Source: Paratinospora sagittata
Lineage: Eukaryota > Streptophyta > Magnoliopsida > Ranunculales > Menispermaceae
DNA: 64,000 bases
Direction: 5' to 3'
NCBI GenBank assembly: GCA_035771175.1
Contig: CM069611.1
Location: 16,751,366-16,815,365, forward strand
A program made the position numbers and the translations under genes. Positions 22,485-33,450 of the stretch are shown here, piece after piece; the first letter of the stretch is position 1, and each line of letters opens with the position of its first letter. Below the pieces are notes generated by a model, which was not told the origin of the DNA, did not search any database, and saw only the letters and a list, made by a program, of their open reading frames with translations.

Positions 22485-24427
22485 TTATCTCATAAAGGTT
22501 ATAAGTGACGTGATCCAAATGGGAGAATCTACATTTCCCGTGATGTTATTTTTAATGAGCAATTTTTTACCATTTGCCAATGTTAAGTCTCATTGTTCCA
22601 CTGTTCCAATTTCATATTCCTCGTGTGTTCCTGCCACTCCTTGTTTGCCTCAGCCTGTTCCTCAATTGTCCGTGCCCAGTGCTGATCAGTCTACTCTTGC
22701 TAATCCATTTTTTGATACACCTAATCCTGATAGTTCTTCCTCTCCAATTGATTCTGCTCTACCTAAAAAACATCTTCAATCTGTCCCTCAACTTGACTGT
22801 CCTGTTTTACCACCTCCTTTACCATCTCATCCAATGGTTACTCGAGCCAAGTCAGGTGTTTTTAAACCAAAAGTCTTTCTTGCTTCTAAGGAACCTACTT
22901 CAGTAAAGGAAGCTCTTCAGCTTACACACTGGAAAGATGCTATGACAGATGAATATCTTGCCTTGCTTCGAAACCAAACATGGTTTCTAGTTCCTCTTCC
23001 TAGTAACAAAAAAACAGTGGGTTGCGAGTGGGTCTACAAGGTAAAGAAGAATCATGATGGCACAGGTAGTAGGTTCAAGCTAGGTTAGTGGCCAAGGGAT
23101 TTCATCAATCACCTGGGTTTGATTTTAATGAGACATTTAGTCCAGTAGTGAAACCGACTTCAATTGGACTTGTGTTGACTGTTGCTTTGTCCAAAGGTTA
23201 GGGAATCAAGCAACTTGATGTTAATAATGCATTTCTCAATGGCATTCTTCAAGAAGAGGTGTTTATGGATCAACCAACTGGGTTCATTGATCCTCAATTT
23301 CCTACTCATGTTTACAAGCTTTATAAAGCCTTTTATGGTCTTAAGCAAGCTCCTAGAGCCTGGTTTGACTAGTTAGCTTCTACTCTTGTCTCTCTTGGGT
23401 TTCACTTAACCAAGTCAAATCAGTCTTTATTCATTCGAGTTACTCCTGCTCATTCCACCTTCCTACTTGTGTTTGTTGATGGCATTTTGGTGACTGGAAG
23501 TATGCCATCTGTTGTATCAAGTCTCATTGCTCAACTATATCAAAGCTTTGCTCTCAAGGACCTGGGAGATGTGAACTTCTTTTTTGGTATACAAGCTCAG
23601 CAAACTTCAGAAGGTCTTCTTCAATCACGGTTAAAATACATTTATGATCTTCTATGCAAAGTAAAGATGCAATTTGCTAATAGTATGCCTACTCCAATGT
23701 CTAGTGGTGAGAAACTTTCAGCTGCTGGTAGTGACCCTGTGGAAGATGTACATTTGTACAAAAGTGTTGTAGGTGCCTTATAATATGCTACTATCACTCG
23801 ACCAGAGATAGCTTATTGTGTTAACCGTGTTTGTCAGTTTATGCAACGTCCTCTTCAAAGTCATTGGAGGGCAATAAAACGTCTTCTTCGTTACCTTAAA
23901 GGAACATTGGACTATGGCTTATACATCAAACGTTCTTTTCATTTTCAACTTACTGGTTTTTGTGATGCTGATTGGGCATCAGATCCTTATGACAGACGTT
24001 CAACATCTGGGTTTTGTATGTTCTTTGGGGACAATTTGATTTCTTGGCAGTCCAAGAAACAACTTATTGTTTCAAGGTCTAGCACTGAGGCTGAATTTAG
24101 AAGCCTAGCTCTTTTTGTTGCAGAACTTACTTGGGTGCAATCCCTCTTTTTTGAGCTATTTGTTTCATCTTCTCTCAAGCCAATTGTTTGGTGCGACAAT
24201 TTGAGTACTGTACAACTTGTAGCTAATCCTATCCTTCACTCTCGCACTAAGCATTTCGAAATTGATTTATATTTTGTTAGAGAGAAAGTGTTGCAACAGC
24301 TTCTTGAGATCAGACACTTACCTAGTTGTGATCAACCTGCTGATGTTCTTACTAAACCACGTCTCTCTGTTTCTCTTGCTTCGAACCAAACCAGAGTCAA
24401 AATTTCTCCCTCTAAGTTTGTGGGGAG
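22485..24427 (+). pseudogene. Copia pol remnant: integrase end, reverse transcriptase, RNase H
   Basis: The first codons give the phrase RDPNGRIYISRDVIFNEQFF in broken frames, the segment after copia integrase. A Ser/Pro-rich linker follows, then [71 protein letters not shown]. The active site reads FVDGIL where the family has YVDDI, so the second catalytic Asp is Gly. RNase H shows FCDADWASDP, SWQSKKQLIVSRSSTEAEF and RTKHFEIDLYFVREK. At least four stops or frameshifts (near 23086, 23201, 23372, 23783) make it dead. Confidence 0.9.
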
Positions 24428-24428
24428 A

Positions 24429-24635
24429 TGTCAAGATAACAGATTATGAGTCAGTTAGTTAGTTAACTAAACTGTAGTTAATAGTTAGCTATAGGTTAAG
24501 GTTAAGTGTTTTGTTTCTCTTTCTGTTACAACTGTACATCAGCTTGTGTATATATATTGATGTAAACACTTGTATTCAGATATGATGAGAGTAATGAAAA
24601 TCCTCTGAATTGTTGATTCTTGTTAGGTTCTAGCA
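24429..24635 (+). repeat. Candidate 3' LTR of copia element C (~207 bp)
   Basis: It starts TGTCAAGATAAC right after a purine-rich tract and ends TTCTAGCA. It contains a TATA-like TATATATATTG and the short length usual for copia LTRs. The second LTR is outside the window, so the right boundary is inferred only from the TG...CA ends. Confidence 0.5.
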
Positions 24636-25220
24636 TGGTTTCTTGTCAAGATGCTTATCATTGTCATAGGCTTTTTTGTCCTCTACTCGTGCAAATAACA
24701 ACCAGCCAGCCTCTTTGATTGAATTAAATTGTATATGTGTCTCATTAATTAAACTCTCTATGTGGTTTGAAGTCAGCGAACCCTACCAGCAAGACATCTG
24801 CTTCACTCCCTATGGTTTATTGACTTATTTTATACACATGCATACCAACAAAATTACAGGTGTCTTTCCTTCCACACAAGAAACCAACCCAAAAATAGCC
24901 ATGTGGCACATTTCTTTTGGTCCACTCTTCCAATAATTGTCCCAATCTACTTGATCAATGAGCCCAATAAGATTTGTTTAAAATGAAAACCTGAATCCAG
25001 CAATAAAAAACCAAGTAAATTAATGAAAATGGGCTAGCTGTAAAGTACAAGATTTCACTGTCAATATGTTAGGTATCGGCAAAGAAGAAGCTGCCATCCA
25101 AAGCATTAAAAAAATTCATAGCTAAAGCAATAAAACACAAGTCATTCTCACCTTTTCAGGTGCTAAAAATCTGTGATAGACTTAACTCAAGTGAGTATAC
25201 TACTTGTCTCCAAAAAACTC
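24636..25220. other. Intergenic / upstream region of the DUF7722-type gene
   Basis: I see no ORF with family resemblance and no terminal repeats. This is the probable promoter region of the gene at 25287. CACGTG-class and other named motifs were not convincing. Confidence 0.4.
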
Positions 25221-25227
25221 TATAAAA
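25221..25227 (+). promoter_or_regulatory. TATA box of the DUF7722-type gene
   Basis: TATAAAA lies 66 bp upstream of the ATG. The spacing allows a start site near 25250 and a short 5' UTR of about 35 nt. This is positional inference with no transcript evidence. Confidence 0.5.
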
Positions 25228-25286
25228 GGCCATGGTTACTAAACTGGGCAGGCCAGAAATAGAGAGATACGAGTGGTGGAGGCGGC

Positions 25287-25532
25287 ATGGAATCAGCTTC
25301 CCGGCCACTTCATACAGGAGGCGGTGATGCTCCGACCAGTCAGCACGGTCAAGACCAATGTGGGTACTTTCAGATGCCACTGCATTATCCAAGGTACACA
25401 AAAGCAGACTATGAGAATATGCCTGAGTGGAGGCTTGATAGCCTGCTCAGCCAGTATGGGCTGCCCACTAATATTGGAGATTTGCAACAGAAGAGGAGTT
25501 TTGCCATGGGAGCTTTCCTTTGGCCTAACTAG
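25287..25532 (+). CDS. Small plant protein of the DUF7722 type (81 aa)
   Basis: This is an intact single-exon ORF of 81 residues. The diagnostic stretch is FQMPLHYPRYTKADYENMPE at residues 28-47. It is followed by WRLDSLLSQYGLP and the end GAFLWPN. I recognise this as the small plant family annotated DUF7722, whose function is unknown. No signal peptide or membrane segment is evident. The first ~27 residues are Gly/Ser/Gln-rich and probably disordered. The start is supported by a strong plant context (GCGGCATGG) and by the TATA box upstream. A longer ORF in another frame (25273-25557) shows no family resemblance. The gene stands alone between a dead copia element and repeats, and is the only clearly intact gene in the left half. 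Confidence 0.8.
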   Translation: MESASRPLHTGGGDAPTSQHGQDQCGYFQMPLHYPRYTKADYENMPEWRLDSLLSQYGLPTNIGDLQQKRSFAMGAFLWPN

Positions 25533-26770
25533 ACTCCGTAGAGAAGGAAAAACATAAAAGAGGTGGAAGTATAGTTGTTAGTTGTGTGCTTGGTTTGAGT
25601 ATGAATAATGTCCAGTGGTGTGGTGTACTTACCTTTGATACAAGTATTATTTTGCTTAGAGGTTATGGGAACTTGTTTGTCACTTAGCTAAGATCTTGCA
25701 GGTGGAGATCATCACACCTGATGTCTAGCTAGTGGTATTATGGTTTTCTTTTCTTCTTAATTTAGCAGTTCTCTTTATATTAGAAATACAACCTAGCTTG
25801 TTATCTTTGGTAGTTTGGAAAGTTAACGAAATTATCTTCCTTTCGTCTAATATCAGAAAAATCGACCATTTTTTTTTTTAATTTGTTCTTTTATTCTCTC
25901 TTAGATGGGTAAAAAAGTATGTGAAATTGAATAGTAGTTCCACCTCCCCCACACACCCTCCCCCTCACTCTCTCTTCCATCTGGTTTGCCTAAAATGGGC
26001 ATAGAAATTGAAGTTATTATAAGTAACGCTTTAGTAAAGAAAAATCTCATCGTTTCATCTCCTGGATGAAGAAAAATAGAGTTGGTTTATAAGGAAGTTA
26101 AGAAATATCCATCTGATACAATATTACCAAGTATAATAAAAGCTCTATATAGTAATAACGTTGGGACCAAAGTAATTTTATTACTATGCATGAGGTGGTT
26201 ATAACTTAATATAGGTGTGGCTACAAAAATTATTATTTTGACTTAGTTATCCTTAGTACAAGTGGTATAGAGTTAAAGCATGCACTATATTATTAATTAG
26301 TTAAATCTAAGGTATAAACATTAATAAAAGACAGAGTCTCAAAAAACTAGTATTCTATATAGTTTTGAATATATGCAAAGTTATCTTTAAGAGTCGTGCT
26401 ACAGGGACACTCCTCCAACACTCTTTTTGTATAACGATGGTGACGTGTCATAAACTCATTTTACTTTTTGCCTCTCTCCTTTTTACTTTGACGTTTGCTC
26501 TTCCCATTTTCTTTCTATTTAATGCCTGTTGCTCTTCCCATCTTAAAGTACAAAGAAGCATTTAATGCTTATTTAAAAAGAAAAATTTTGAAGAAATGAA
26601 AGTATCATTAAGATAATGAAGAAAGAAAAAAAAAACAGTACAAGGAACATAACTAAATTAAAATTAGCCCCCTCTTTAAACCAATGAAAGAAAAAACACT
26701 TACTCATAATATTCATACAGTTAATAATTATTTATTTTATATTTATAAATTTTATTTTTAAAAAAATTAA
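25533..26770. other. 3' flank of the DUF7722-type gene and AT-rich intergenic DNA
   Basis: It begins with a probable 3' UTR (to about 25800) rich in T and TTG. No further gene was seen. A stretch at about 26385-26580 (GTGCTACAGGGACACTCC and after) has mixed composition like a MITE, but I could not find its partner terminus. Confidence 0.4.
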
Positions 26771-27010
26771 GACAGGTTTGGTTCACAACTCCAAAATAGT
26801 TTTTTATTTTTAAATAAAAAAAATGAATAAAGGGTAAAAAACACGTTTGACAACCCAAGATCTAAAAATTACTTTTTAAATATCCCCTCTCACAAAAAAG
26901 TGATTCTTGAAAAACAATCAAACATCGTTTTTCAAGTTTTCTTTTTAAATTTGTTGGACATTGGAAATAAAAACAAAATATTTTTTTTAAATACTAAATC
27001 AATCGCAGCC
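26771..27010. mobile_element. Possible Tourist-like MITE (PIF/Harbinger type)
   Basis: It starts GACAGGTTTGGTT and ends AATCGCAGCC, with TAA directly on both sides (26768-26770 and 27011-27013). The ends are only loosely complementary. The pattern resembles the better example at 48483-48870. No coding capacity. Confidence 0.35.
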
Positions 27011-27029
27011 TAATTTTTTTTTTTTTTGT

Positions 27030-27515
27030 ACTTAATAATTTGTCAGAACATTTAGCATTCACTCATTTGATTTTTCTAACTTTAATATTTTGTTCAAGGG
27101 TGAAAAAAAGAATTAAAGAAAAAAATAGAAAAAGAGCATTAAAATACAAAGATGAAAAAGAAATAGGAGTTATGAACTGGATGATCTTTAATTTTTTGAA
27201 CTTATGTTTTTAAAGGGTTCACTTGAAAGAATTTCATGAATTTTTTTTTATTTTTTAAAATCACTTACTTTATCTATTTATTGCATATGCACAGTGGATA
27301 ATTGTTTCCTTGGGTTTATTTAACAAATTAAAAAAAAAAAGAACTTACTTTTTTGTAATTTGTGAGAACATTTAGCATTCTCGAATCTAACTTCTCTACG
27401 TTTGTGATCAACCGTGAAAAAAAAAAGAATTAAAGAAAACAAAAATGAAAAAGACCATTGAAGAGGAAATAAAAAGAAACAGAAAAAAGAGCATTAAAGA
27501 CGAAAAGGAAACAAG
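27030..27515. repeat. Diverged direct duplication, ~150 bp, two copies
   Basis: 27030-27180 and 27345-27510 share AATTTGTSAGAACATTTAGC and an A-rich tail with AAAGAATTAAAGAA and AAAAAGAGCATTAAA. They are two direct copies about 320 bp apart. No function is evident. Confidence 0.55.
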
Positions 27516-29014
27516 GACTTTTGATTTGATTGCCACCAAAAAATAAAAAAAACTCACAAATATCATCAAAATTTAAATAATGACTCATTTGTGTTTGACC
27601 ATTCAAAGCCCAGTCAACAGAAACAGTGACGCCACGTGGACTTAGGAATGTTGATGGGGCAGGTGAAGTTGGAAGCCATACAAAAATATATATATATTGT
27701 ATAGAAGGCGTCTTTTGAAAAGACGCCTTTTATACTGATTTTTTTTTTGTACTTGTGTCAATCATTCGAGCAACACCACAGGGTTATTTTTTCACCTGAC
27801 CACTTTCAGCGCGTCCCGCTACCCTCCCACGAAACTCAGAAGGCGACGAAACCCATTTTCCATGCCCGGATTAATTTTTGGATCCCCTCCGGAATTCAAG
27901 TTATTAAGAAAAATCGAAGCTTTTAGTAAATTGTTCGGCCTCACCGCGGCCAAACCACGGGGTTTTTTTTCACCGGACCACTTTTAGCCCGTCCCACTAC
28001 CCTCCCACGAATCCTCGAAGGCGACTAATCAGACGATCAGTAGTGAGTTATTATCACAGAGAGAGACGAAACCCAGTTCCCTATCTAAAAAAAAACTTAC
28101 TCATTTTCTTAATAACTTGAATTCCGGAGGGAGGTCCAAAAATTAATCCAGGCATGGGTACGGGATTCCGTCACCTTCTAAAGTTCGTGGGAGGGTAGTG
28201 GGACGTGCTGAAAGTGGTCAGGTGAAAAAAAACCCCGTGGTTTGGCCTCAATGAGGCCAAATAATTTACTAAAAGCTTCAGTTTTTCTTAATAACTTGAA
28301 TTCCGGAGGGGGGGTCCAAAAATTAATTCTGGCATGGGTACGGGTTCCGTCACCTTCTAAGGTTCATGGGAGGGTAGTGGGACCCACTGAAAGTGGTCAG
28401 GTGAAAAAAAAATCACGTGGTTTGGCCTCGGTGAGGCCAAACAGTTTACTAAAAGCTTTGATTTTTCTTAATAACTTGAATTCTGAAGAAGGGTCTAAAA
28501 ATTCAACCGGATATGGGAACTGGGTTCCGTCGCCTCCGGGGGTTCGTGGGAGAGTAGTGGGACGCGCTGAAAGTGGTCCAGTAAAAAAAAACTCAGTGGT
28601 TTGGCCTCGGTGAGGGCAAACAATTTACTAAAAGCTTCGATTTTTCTTAATAACTTGAATTATGAATGAGAGTCCAAAAATTAATCCGGGCATGGAAACG
28701 GGGCTCCGTCGCCTTCTGAGTTTCGTGGGAGGGTAGTGGGGCGCGCTGAAAGTGGTTAGGTGAAAAAATAACCCTGTGGTGCGGCTCGAATGATTGACAC
28801 AAGTACAAAAAAAAAAGTATGGAATGTGTCTTTTTAAAAGAAGCCTTCCAACTTCACCTGCCCCATCAGCATTCTTGAGTCCAAGTGGCGTCACTTTTTC
28901 TACTGATTGGACCATTGAATGGTCAAACTATGGCAAATGAGTCATTATTTAAATTTTGATGGTATTTGTAAAAAAAAACATTTATTTTTTTAGTGGCAAT
29001 CAAGTCAAAAGCCC
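27515..29014. mobile_element. Foldback-type transposon, ~1.5 kb, with tandem repeats inside inverted arms
   Basis: The left end reads GGACTTTTGATTTGATTGCC and the right end, reversed, GGGCTTTTGACTTGATTGCC. The two arms stay complementary for about 470 bp (27515-27980 against 28640-29014), including TGATGGGGCAGGTGAAGTTGG and the GCGTCTTTTGAAAAGACGC-like segment. Inside, a unit of about 175-185 bp (GTGGTTTGGCCTC...AAAGTGGTCAGGTGAAA) recurs. It is in minus orientation at about 27780-28060 and in plus orientation three to four times at 28100-28780. No transposase is encoded. Flanks AGGAAACAA and AAGAAAACA might be a diverged 9-bp target duplication. A Mutator-related origin is possible but unproven. 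Confidence 0.75.
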
Positions 29015-29479
29015 AAGAAAACAAAGGCATGCACCTTCACGCAACCAAAAAAATTATGGCTTCATAACATGCGTTATGGAGCATGGAATGAACTACCCAG
29101 CTATGTGGCATTTGCCACATCACTGGCATTGAGAAATGACATTGAGGAGGGCGTACTTATAGCATTTTCCTTATCTTAGAAGTCTAAGATTGTGTATTTT
29201 CTCTCAAGTTTTGAGTTAGATTAGCATTTCTCATTCTATAACTATATTGTCTAACACAACCCATACAATCTTAAACCAATTTTTAGATAAATATTATATT
29301 TCATCTTAAACCTTTAATGTATCATAACATATATATTTCTTTTACAATATACAGATAATTATTACCACGTGGAGATAGGTTCTTTAAAACGAGACCTAAA
29401 AAAATTATAACTTATTACAATGTAAAATTTATTCTTATTTATAATTGGCCTAAGTTAAAATCAAAGTTTTTTATGATTA
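29015..29479. other. Intergenic DNA, no gene seen
   Basis: AT-rich sequence between the foldback element and the LINE relic. Around 29090-29140 there are short inverted phrases (ATGTGGCATTTGCCACAT, near-palindromic). No ORF was recognised. Confidence 0.4.
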
Positions 29480-30172
29480 TACGGAGGTTAGAGACCAGTA
29501 TTGTCTTACTGTAACCCAATCATAATAACTTATCTTCTACTCAAAAAAGGATTGCTAACAATTCAGACTCCTTTCTTTGGACTCTTCACCCCTCGAGTAT
29601 TTTTTCTTGTGGGCATAGGAGGTTATGCACTACAACTATGTTGCAGGCTAGATTTCCTCGTTTGTGCCTGTTACCATCTTGTTGTCCAGTTTGTCTAATG
29701 GATGCAGAATCGGTGGAACACCTATTTCTCAAGTGTTCTTATGCCAGGCGACTGAGGGATAAATGGATGTGCTTCTTGGAGGGGAAATTCACCACTCCAT
29801 TGTTTGTTAAAGAGTGCTTTGGTGTGCTTCATGATCCTAGGTTGTATATGTTAAGAAAAGAAGCGTGTTCTCTATGATGATTTTCGCTACTCTATCAATC
29901 GAACATTTGACTAGAGTGTGATAAGAGAGTGTTTCATGACATAGAACAGAGTGATAGTTGCCTTTGGGAACAAATTAGGTGGTTGGCTAGTTCATGGGTT
30001 GCTAGTTCCAAATTCATAGGTGGTTATTCAATGGCGGTATGGTTTAGGGTCCGGCCAAGATGCCTATAACATGTACATGTACTGTTTTTGTGAGTACAAA
30101 ATGTACTCATCATTTGATATGTTGTGCATGTTATTATGGTATCAATTAAATTTTTGTTTTCTCTAAAAAAAA
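29480..30172 (+). pseudogene. 5'-truncated LINE remnant (reverse-transcriptase zinc-binding region and 3' end)
   Basis: The translated piece MLQARFPRLCLLPSCCPVC followed by ESVEHLFLKCSYARRLRDKW is the zinc-binding region found downstream of RT in plant LINE ORF2 proteins (C-x2-C, later H and C). The frame breaks on both sides. The region ends in TTTGTTTTCTCTAAAAAAAA near 30172, consistent with a LINE 3' end and short A tail. The RT and endonuclease domains are absent. Confidence 0.7.
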
Positions 30173-30538
30173 TTATCATAACTTTTTTTTTTTTTTTCAA
30201 TCGTCGTGCCAAAGCTGGATGACGATTCAGCCTTAAAAGGAGCATATAAACCAAGACCCCATCAATACTTATTTTAACCCATGGAGCAAATAGAACCTAA
30301 ATAACAAATGAGCTACTAAGCCCACAAAACCTATAAATATGCTAACAACAGGGCTTATTGGTCCGGAGCTTGTAGGGACACACCATGTTACAATAACATT
30401 TATTTTCCTCTTAAAATATTTAAAAAAGCAACTAAGAATGCTTCAGTTGAGATTACACAACTAAAGTCGGCCCGATCTGCAAACTAAGTCCAAAGGCCCA
30501 ATTTTAAGTCCGAAATAAACATAAACTATAAAAACACG

Positions 30539-30573
<35 letters not shown>

Positions 30574-31480
30574 GATTAAGAGTCGTTGCAACCATAAATT
30601 GAAAGTTACAAGAAATATATATAATCAAGAGCCACTTCAACCATGAGCCGAATATATAAACACACACACATAGACACATATCTATATATGTAATTAAGAG
30701 TACAAAAAATGATTTAAAAAAAAAAACACGTAATCAAGAGTGTTATATAATTAGATTATAAGTAGTATAAGCAATATATATATATATACATACATACATA
30801 TATACGTACACACACACGCTAAATCTCTTACTCTTATAGTCATACTTTTTCTCTCAATCTCTACAAAATCTTGAATAGCAAGCTTCCCAAATCTTCAATC
30901 TTCCCTCAATCTCTTTAAGATTTTCAACAAAACTTATTTATTTCAATCTCTCCAAAGTTCTTACAAGCTTTGCTCTCCGTTTAATCTCTCCAGAAGCCTC
31001 ACTGCCCCAACAACAACAACGCATAGGTATATTTTTTAAATGATTTTTTTTATATTTTATTTTATCTAACATTAAAAAATCTGAGAGAGTCCGATCGTCG
31101 AACTCTCTCAAATTTGAGAGCAAAGAGTAGTCGGTGAATGGACTCTCTCTGATCTTAAAGAGTTCGACGATCTGTCGGACTTCCTCAGATCTAAGACAAT
31201 TCGATGACTAGACTCTCTTAGATTTAAGACTCTTGAACTCTCTCGATTTGAAATGGTGTTCAAGTTTTTTATTTTTTTTAATTGAATAACTAAATGAGTA
31301 TTATTTATGTCTAACGATGTCTCCATTTTTTACGAAAAAGTAATAACTTGGGTGAGATCTTTACAGTAAGTTATAATTTATTGGTTGCATATTTGTAACA
31401 TGTTGGTAAGATCTTTTTTTTTTTTTTTTTGTCGGCTTGATATATCATTTTTTGCATTGAAATTTAAAATATATATATAT
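30173..31480. other. Intergenic DNA with several microsatellites
   Basis: It holds CA/TA runs near 30536-30572, 30660-30690 and 30772-30825. From 31080 to 31250 are repeated phrases on GACTCTCTCAGATTT and ATCGTCGAACTCTCTC, some inverted. The part from 30840 to 31030 (CT-rich, then AACAACAACAACGC followed by a GTAT donor-like site) may be the leader of the hAT element downstream. Confidence 0.4.
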
Positions 31481-31487
31481 ATTATTA

Positions 31488-33450
31488 TCATGGATACAAT
31501 TTTTGAAGATAATAAATATGTTGCAAAGGATTCTGGTGTTCCTACAGAAGATAATGACCTAAAAAAATTCTCTGGAGGAAAGCACAAAAAATAAAATTAA
31601 CTCTTCCCTTAAAATAAAAGGAGCAACAACATTTGAAGCATGACACAACATTGTGCCAAAGTTGAAGTTCTAGAAAATATTGCAATTAGAAAAGCTCAAT
31701 GTAAATATTGCAATAAAATGTTTTCTTGCACTCCTTCATGGAGGTACTAGTCATATTGTCAAGAATTTTACTTTAAATAGATGTAAATTTCTGAAAAATG
31801 GAAATAAAGACATTAGACAACATTTTTTTATCAAAAGGTCAAAGTGGTAGTTTAAGAATTTTAAAGTATGATCATAAGAATGTTAGATTTATTGTAGTTA
31901 GAGAATTGCCTTTATGTTTTCAAAGGGGAGGATTTTAAACGTTAGATTAATCGAACATTTGGCCGGCAATCTCAATCAATATCACGATATACTGTTATCA
32001 TTAGATCTTTTCATAATGAAAAAGAGAAATTAAAAAAATTATTTTATCTATTAAAGGTAAAATATATCTCACATTTGATATATAAATGTCTTCAAATCAA
32101 AATACTTTTTATTTGTGTGTTACATCACATTTTGTAGATATTAATTGAAAATTAAATAAAAGTATATTTAAATTTCATGAATCAAAAAGTTCTCATACAA
32201 GACAATTATTATTTGAAGATATTCGTGGTTGTCTTCAAGAATTTAATATATTAAATAAGGTATTTTTCATTACTTTGGATAATATATTAAGTAATGATGT
32301 TTGTGTGAGAAGGTTAAATGAATTTTAAGAATAAATAATAACTATACTATATATCATAATTGACGTATAGCTCATATTCTTAATCTTATTATTCAAGATG
32401 GGTTGAGTGTAAGTTATATAGTTCAATTGTAAATATTAGAGAAAGTCTCAAGTTAATTAAAAGGTCACCTAGGTTGCATGAATTAAAACAGATATGTAAT
32501 TGTATTGGTGTGAAGTATAGAAAAATTCTTTTTAATGTTGAACATAGATAGAATGCTACTTATGCAATGTTAAATGTAGCTACTTCGTTTGAAAATGTTT
32601 TTAACACATTTTTTACTTCAAATGATTTTCAATATGCTCCTTTTAATGATTGACATAATGCAAATCTAATTAAATTGTTTTTAAAAGTATTTAATGAGGT
32701 CACTATTGTTTTTTCATCTACAAATTTTGTTACAACAAAAAAGTTTGCTTTTCATTTTGGTAATATTATATTTGTTTTAGATAAGTTTAATCAAGAACCC
32801 TTAACTATTTTAATTTATAATGAGATGAAAGCAAAGTTTGATAAATATTAGAAGGAATTTTCAATTATTATTGGTATAGCAATTTGTATGGACTCTCGAT
32901 ATAAATTAGTACTTTTAGAAGATTGTTTACATGTAATTTATAAAAATGATTGTTTTTAGCATTTACATAATATAAAAAATGAATTATTTAAGCTTTTTAC
33001 ATTGTATGAAGAAATATTTGGTACTAATTTGATAGTTGATAATATAACATCTTTATCTAATTCAAATGAAAAATATCCAATGTTAGCTTTTTTAACAAGA
33101 AGAGGAGTTGTTGATAGTTCACAATTTAAAGTTTCATAATTACAAAAATGTTTAAATTTGCCTCCACTTGATATAGGCATTGCTAAAAAGTTTGATGTTT
33201 TAGATTGGCGGAGACAACAAGAAAAAAATAGTCCTATTCTTTCTATACTGACACGGGATTTATTGACTATGTCTACTTCTACAAATGCTTCGAAATCTGT
33301 TTTTAGCTCCAGTGAAAATGTCATTAATGAACATTGAACCACATTGAAAGAAGATATAGTTGAAACATTAATTTGTCTAAGAGATTAGCGTTTGGATAAA
33401 AATGAAATACAAAAACTACCAGTTGATGTTGATGATGACTTAGGGTAATT
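31488..33450 (+). pseudogene. hAT superfamily transposase, heavily decayed
   Basis: Translation needs many frame changes, but the order of a plant hAT (Ac-like, RICESLEEPER-type) transposase is clear. There is an N-terminal acidic segment (MDTIFEDNKYVAKDSG, 31488) and a BED-type zinc-finger remnant around 31680-31760 (KCKYCNKMF). The core follows with AHILNLIIQDGL (about 32370), ESLKYIKRSPSRLHELKQ-like sequence and the RWNATY-type motif, here with its Trp codon lost. SIIIGIAICMDSRYK-like sequence is at about 32870-32910. The C-terminal dimerisation region (FDVLDWRRQQEKNSPILSIL, 33191-33250) is partly open. Terminal inverted repeats were not found. It is long dead. Confidence 0.8.

Larger units (their letters stand above)
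22485..24635 (+). mobile_element. Element C: 3' portion of a Ty1/copia retrotransposon split by element A
   Basis: It starts mid-gene at the element A boundary and contains the C-terminal part of pol, a polypurine tract (24421-24428, TGGGGAGA) and a candidate LTR (24429-24635). The 5' part must lie left of the window, beyond element A. C is therefore the oldest layer of the nest. Confidence 0.8.

Noticed and set aside
22490..24449. Functional copia polymerase
   Set aside because: Several stops and a changed catalytic residue (FVDGIL) show it is dead.
24429..24660. Tandem copia LTR suggested by a second TGTCAAGAT at about 24644
   Set aside because: Only nine bases recur and the following sequence is unrelated; probably chance.
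25273..25557. 94-codon ORF overlapping the DUF7722-type gene
   Set aside because: It is in another frame, has no family resemblance, and the shorter frame contains a conserved plant domain with better start context.
28242..28613. 123-codon ORF
   Set aside because: It is produced by the tandem repeats of the foldback element; the protein is just the repeat unit read three times.
30461..30679. 72-codon Cys/Val/Tyr-rich ORF
   Set aside because: It is a translation of CA/TA microsatellites.
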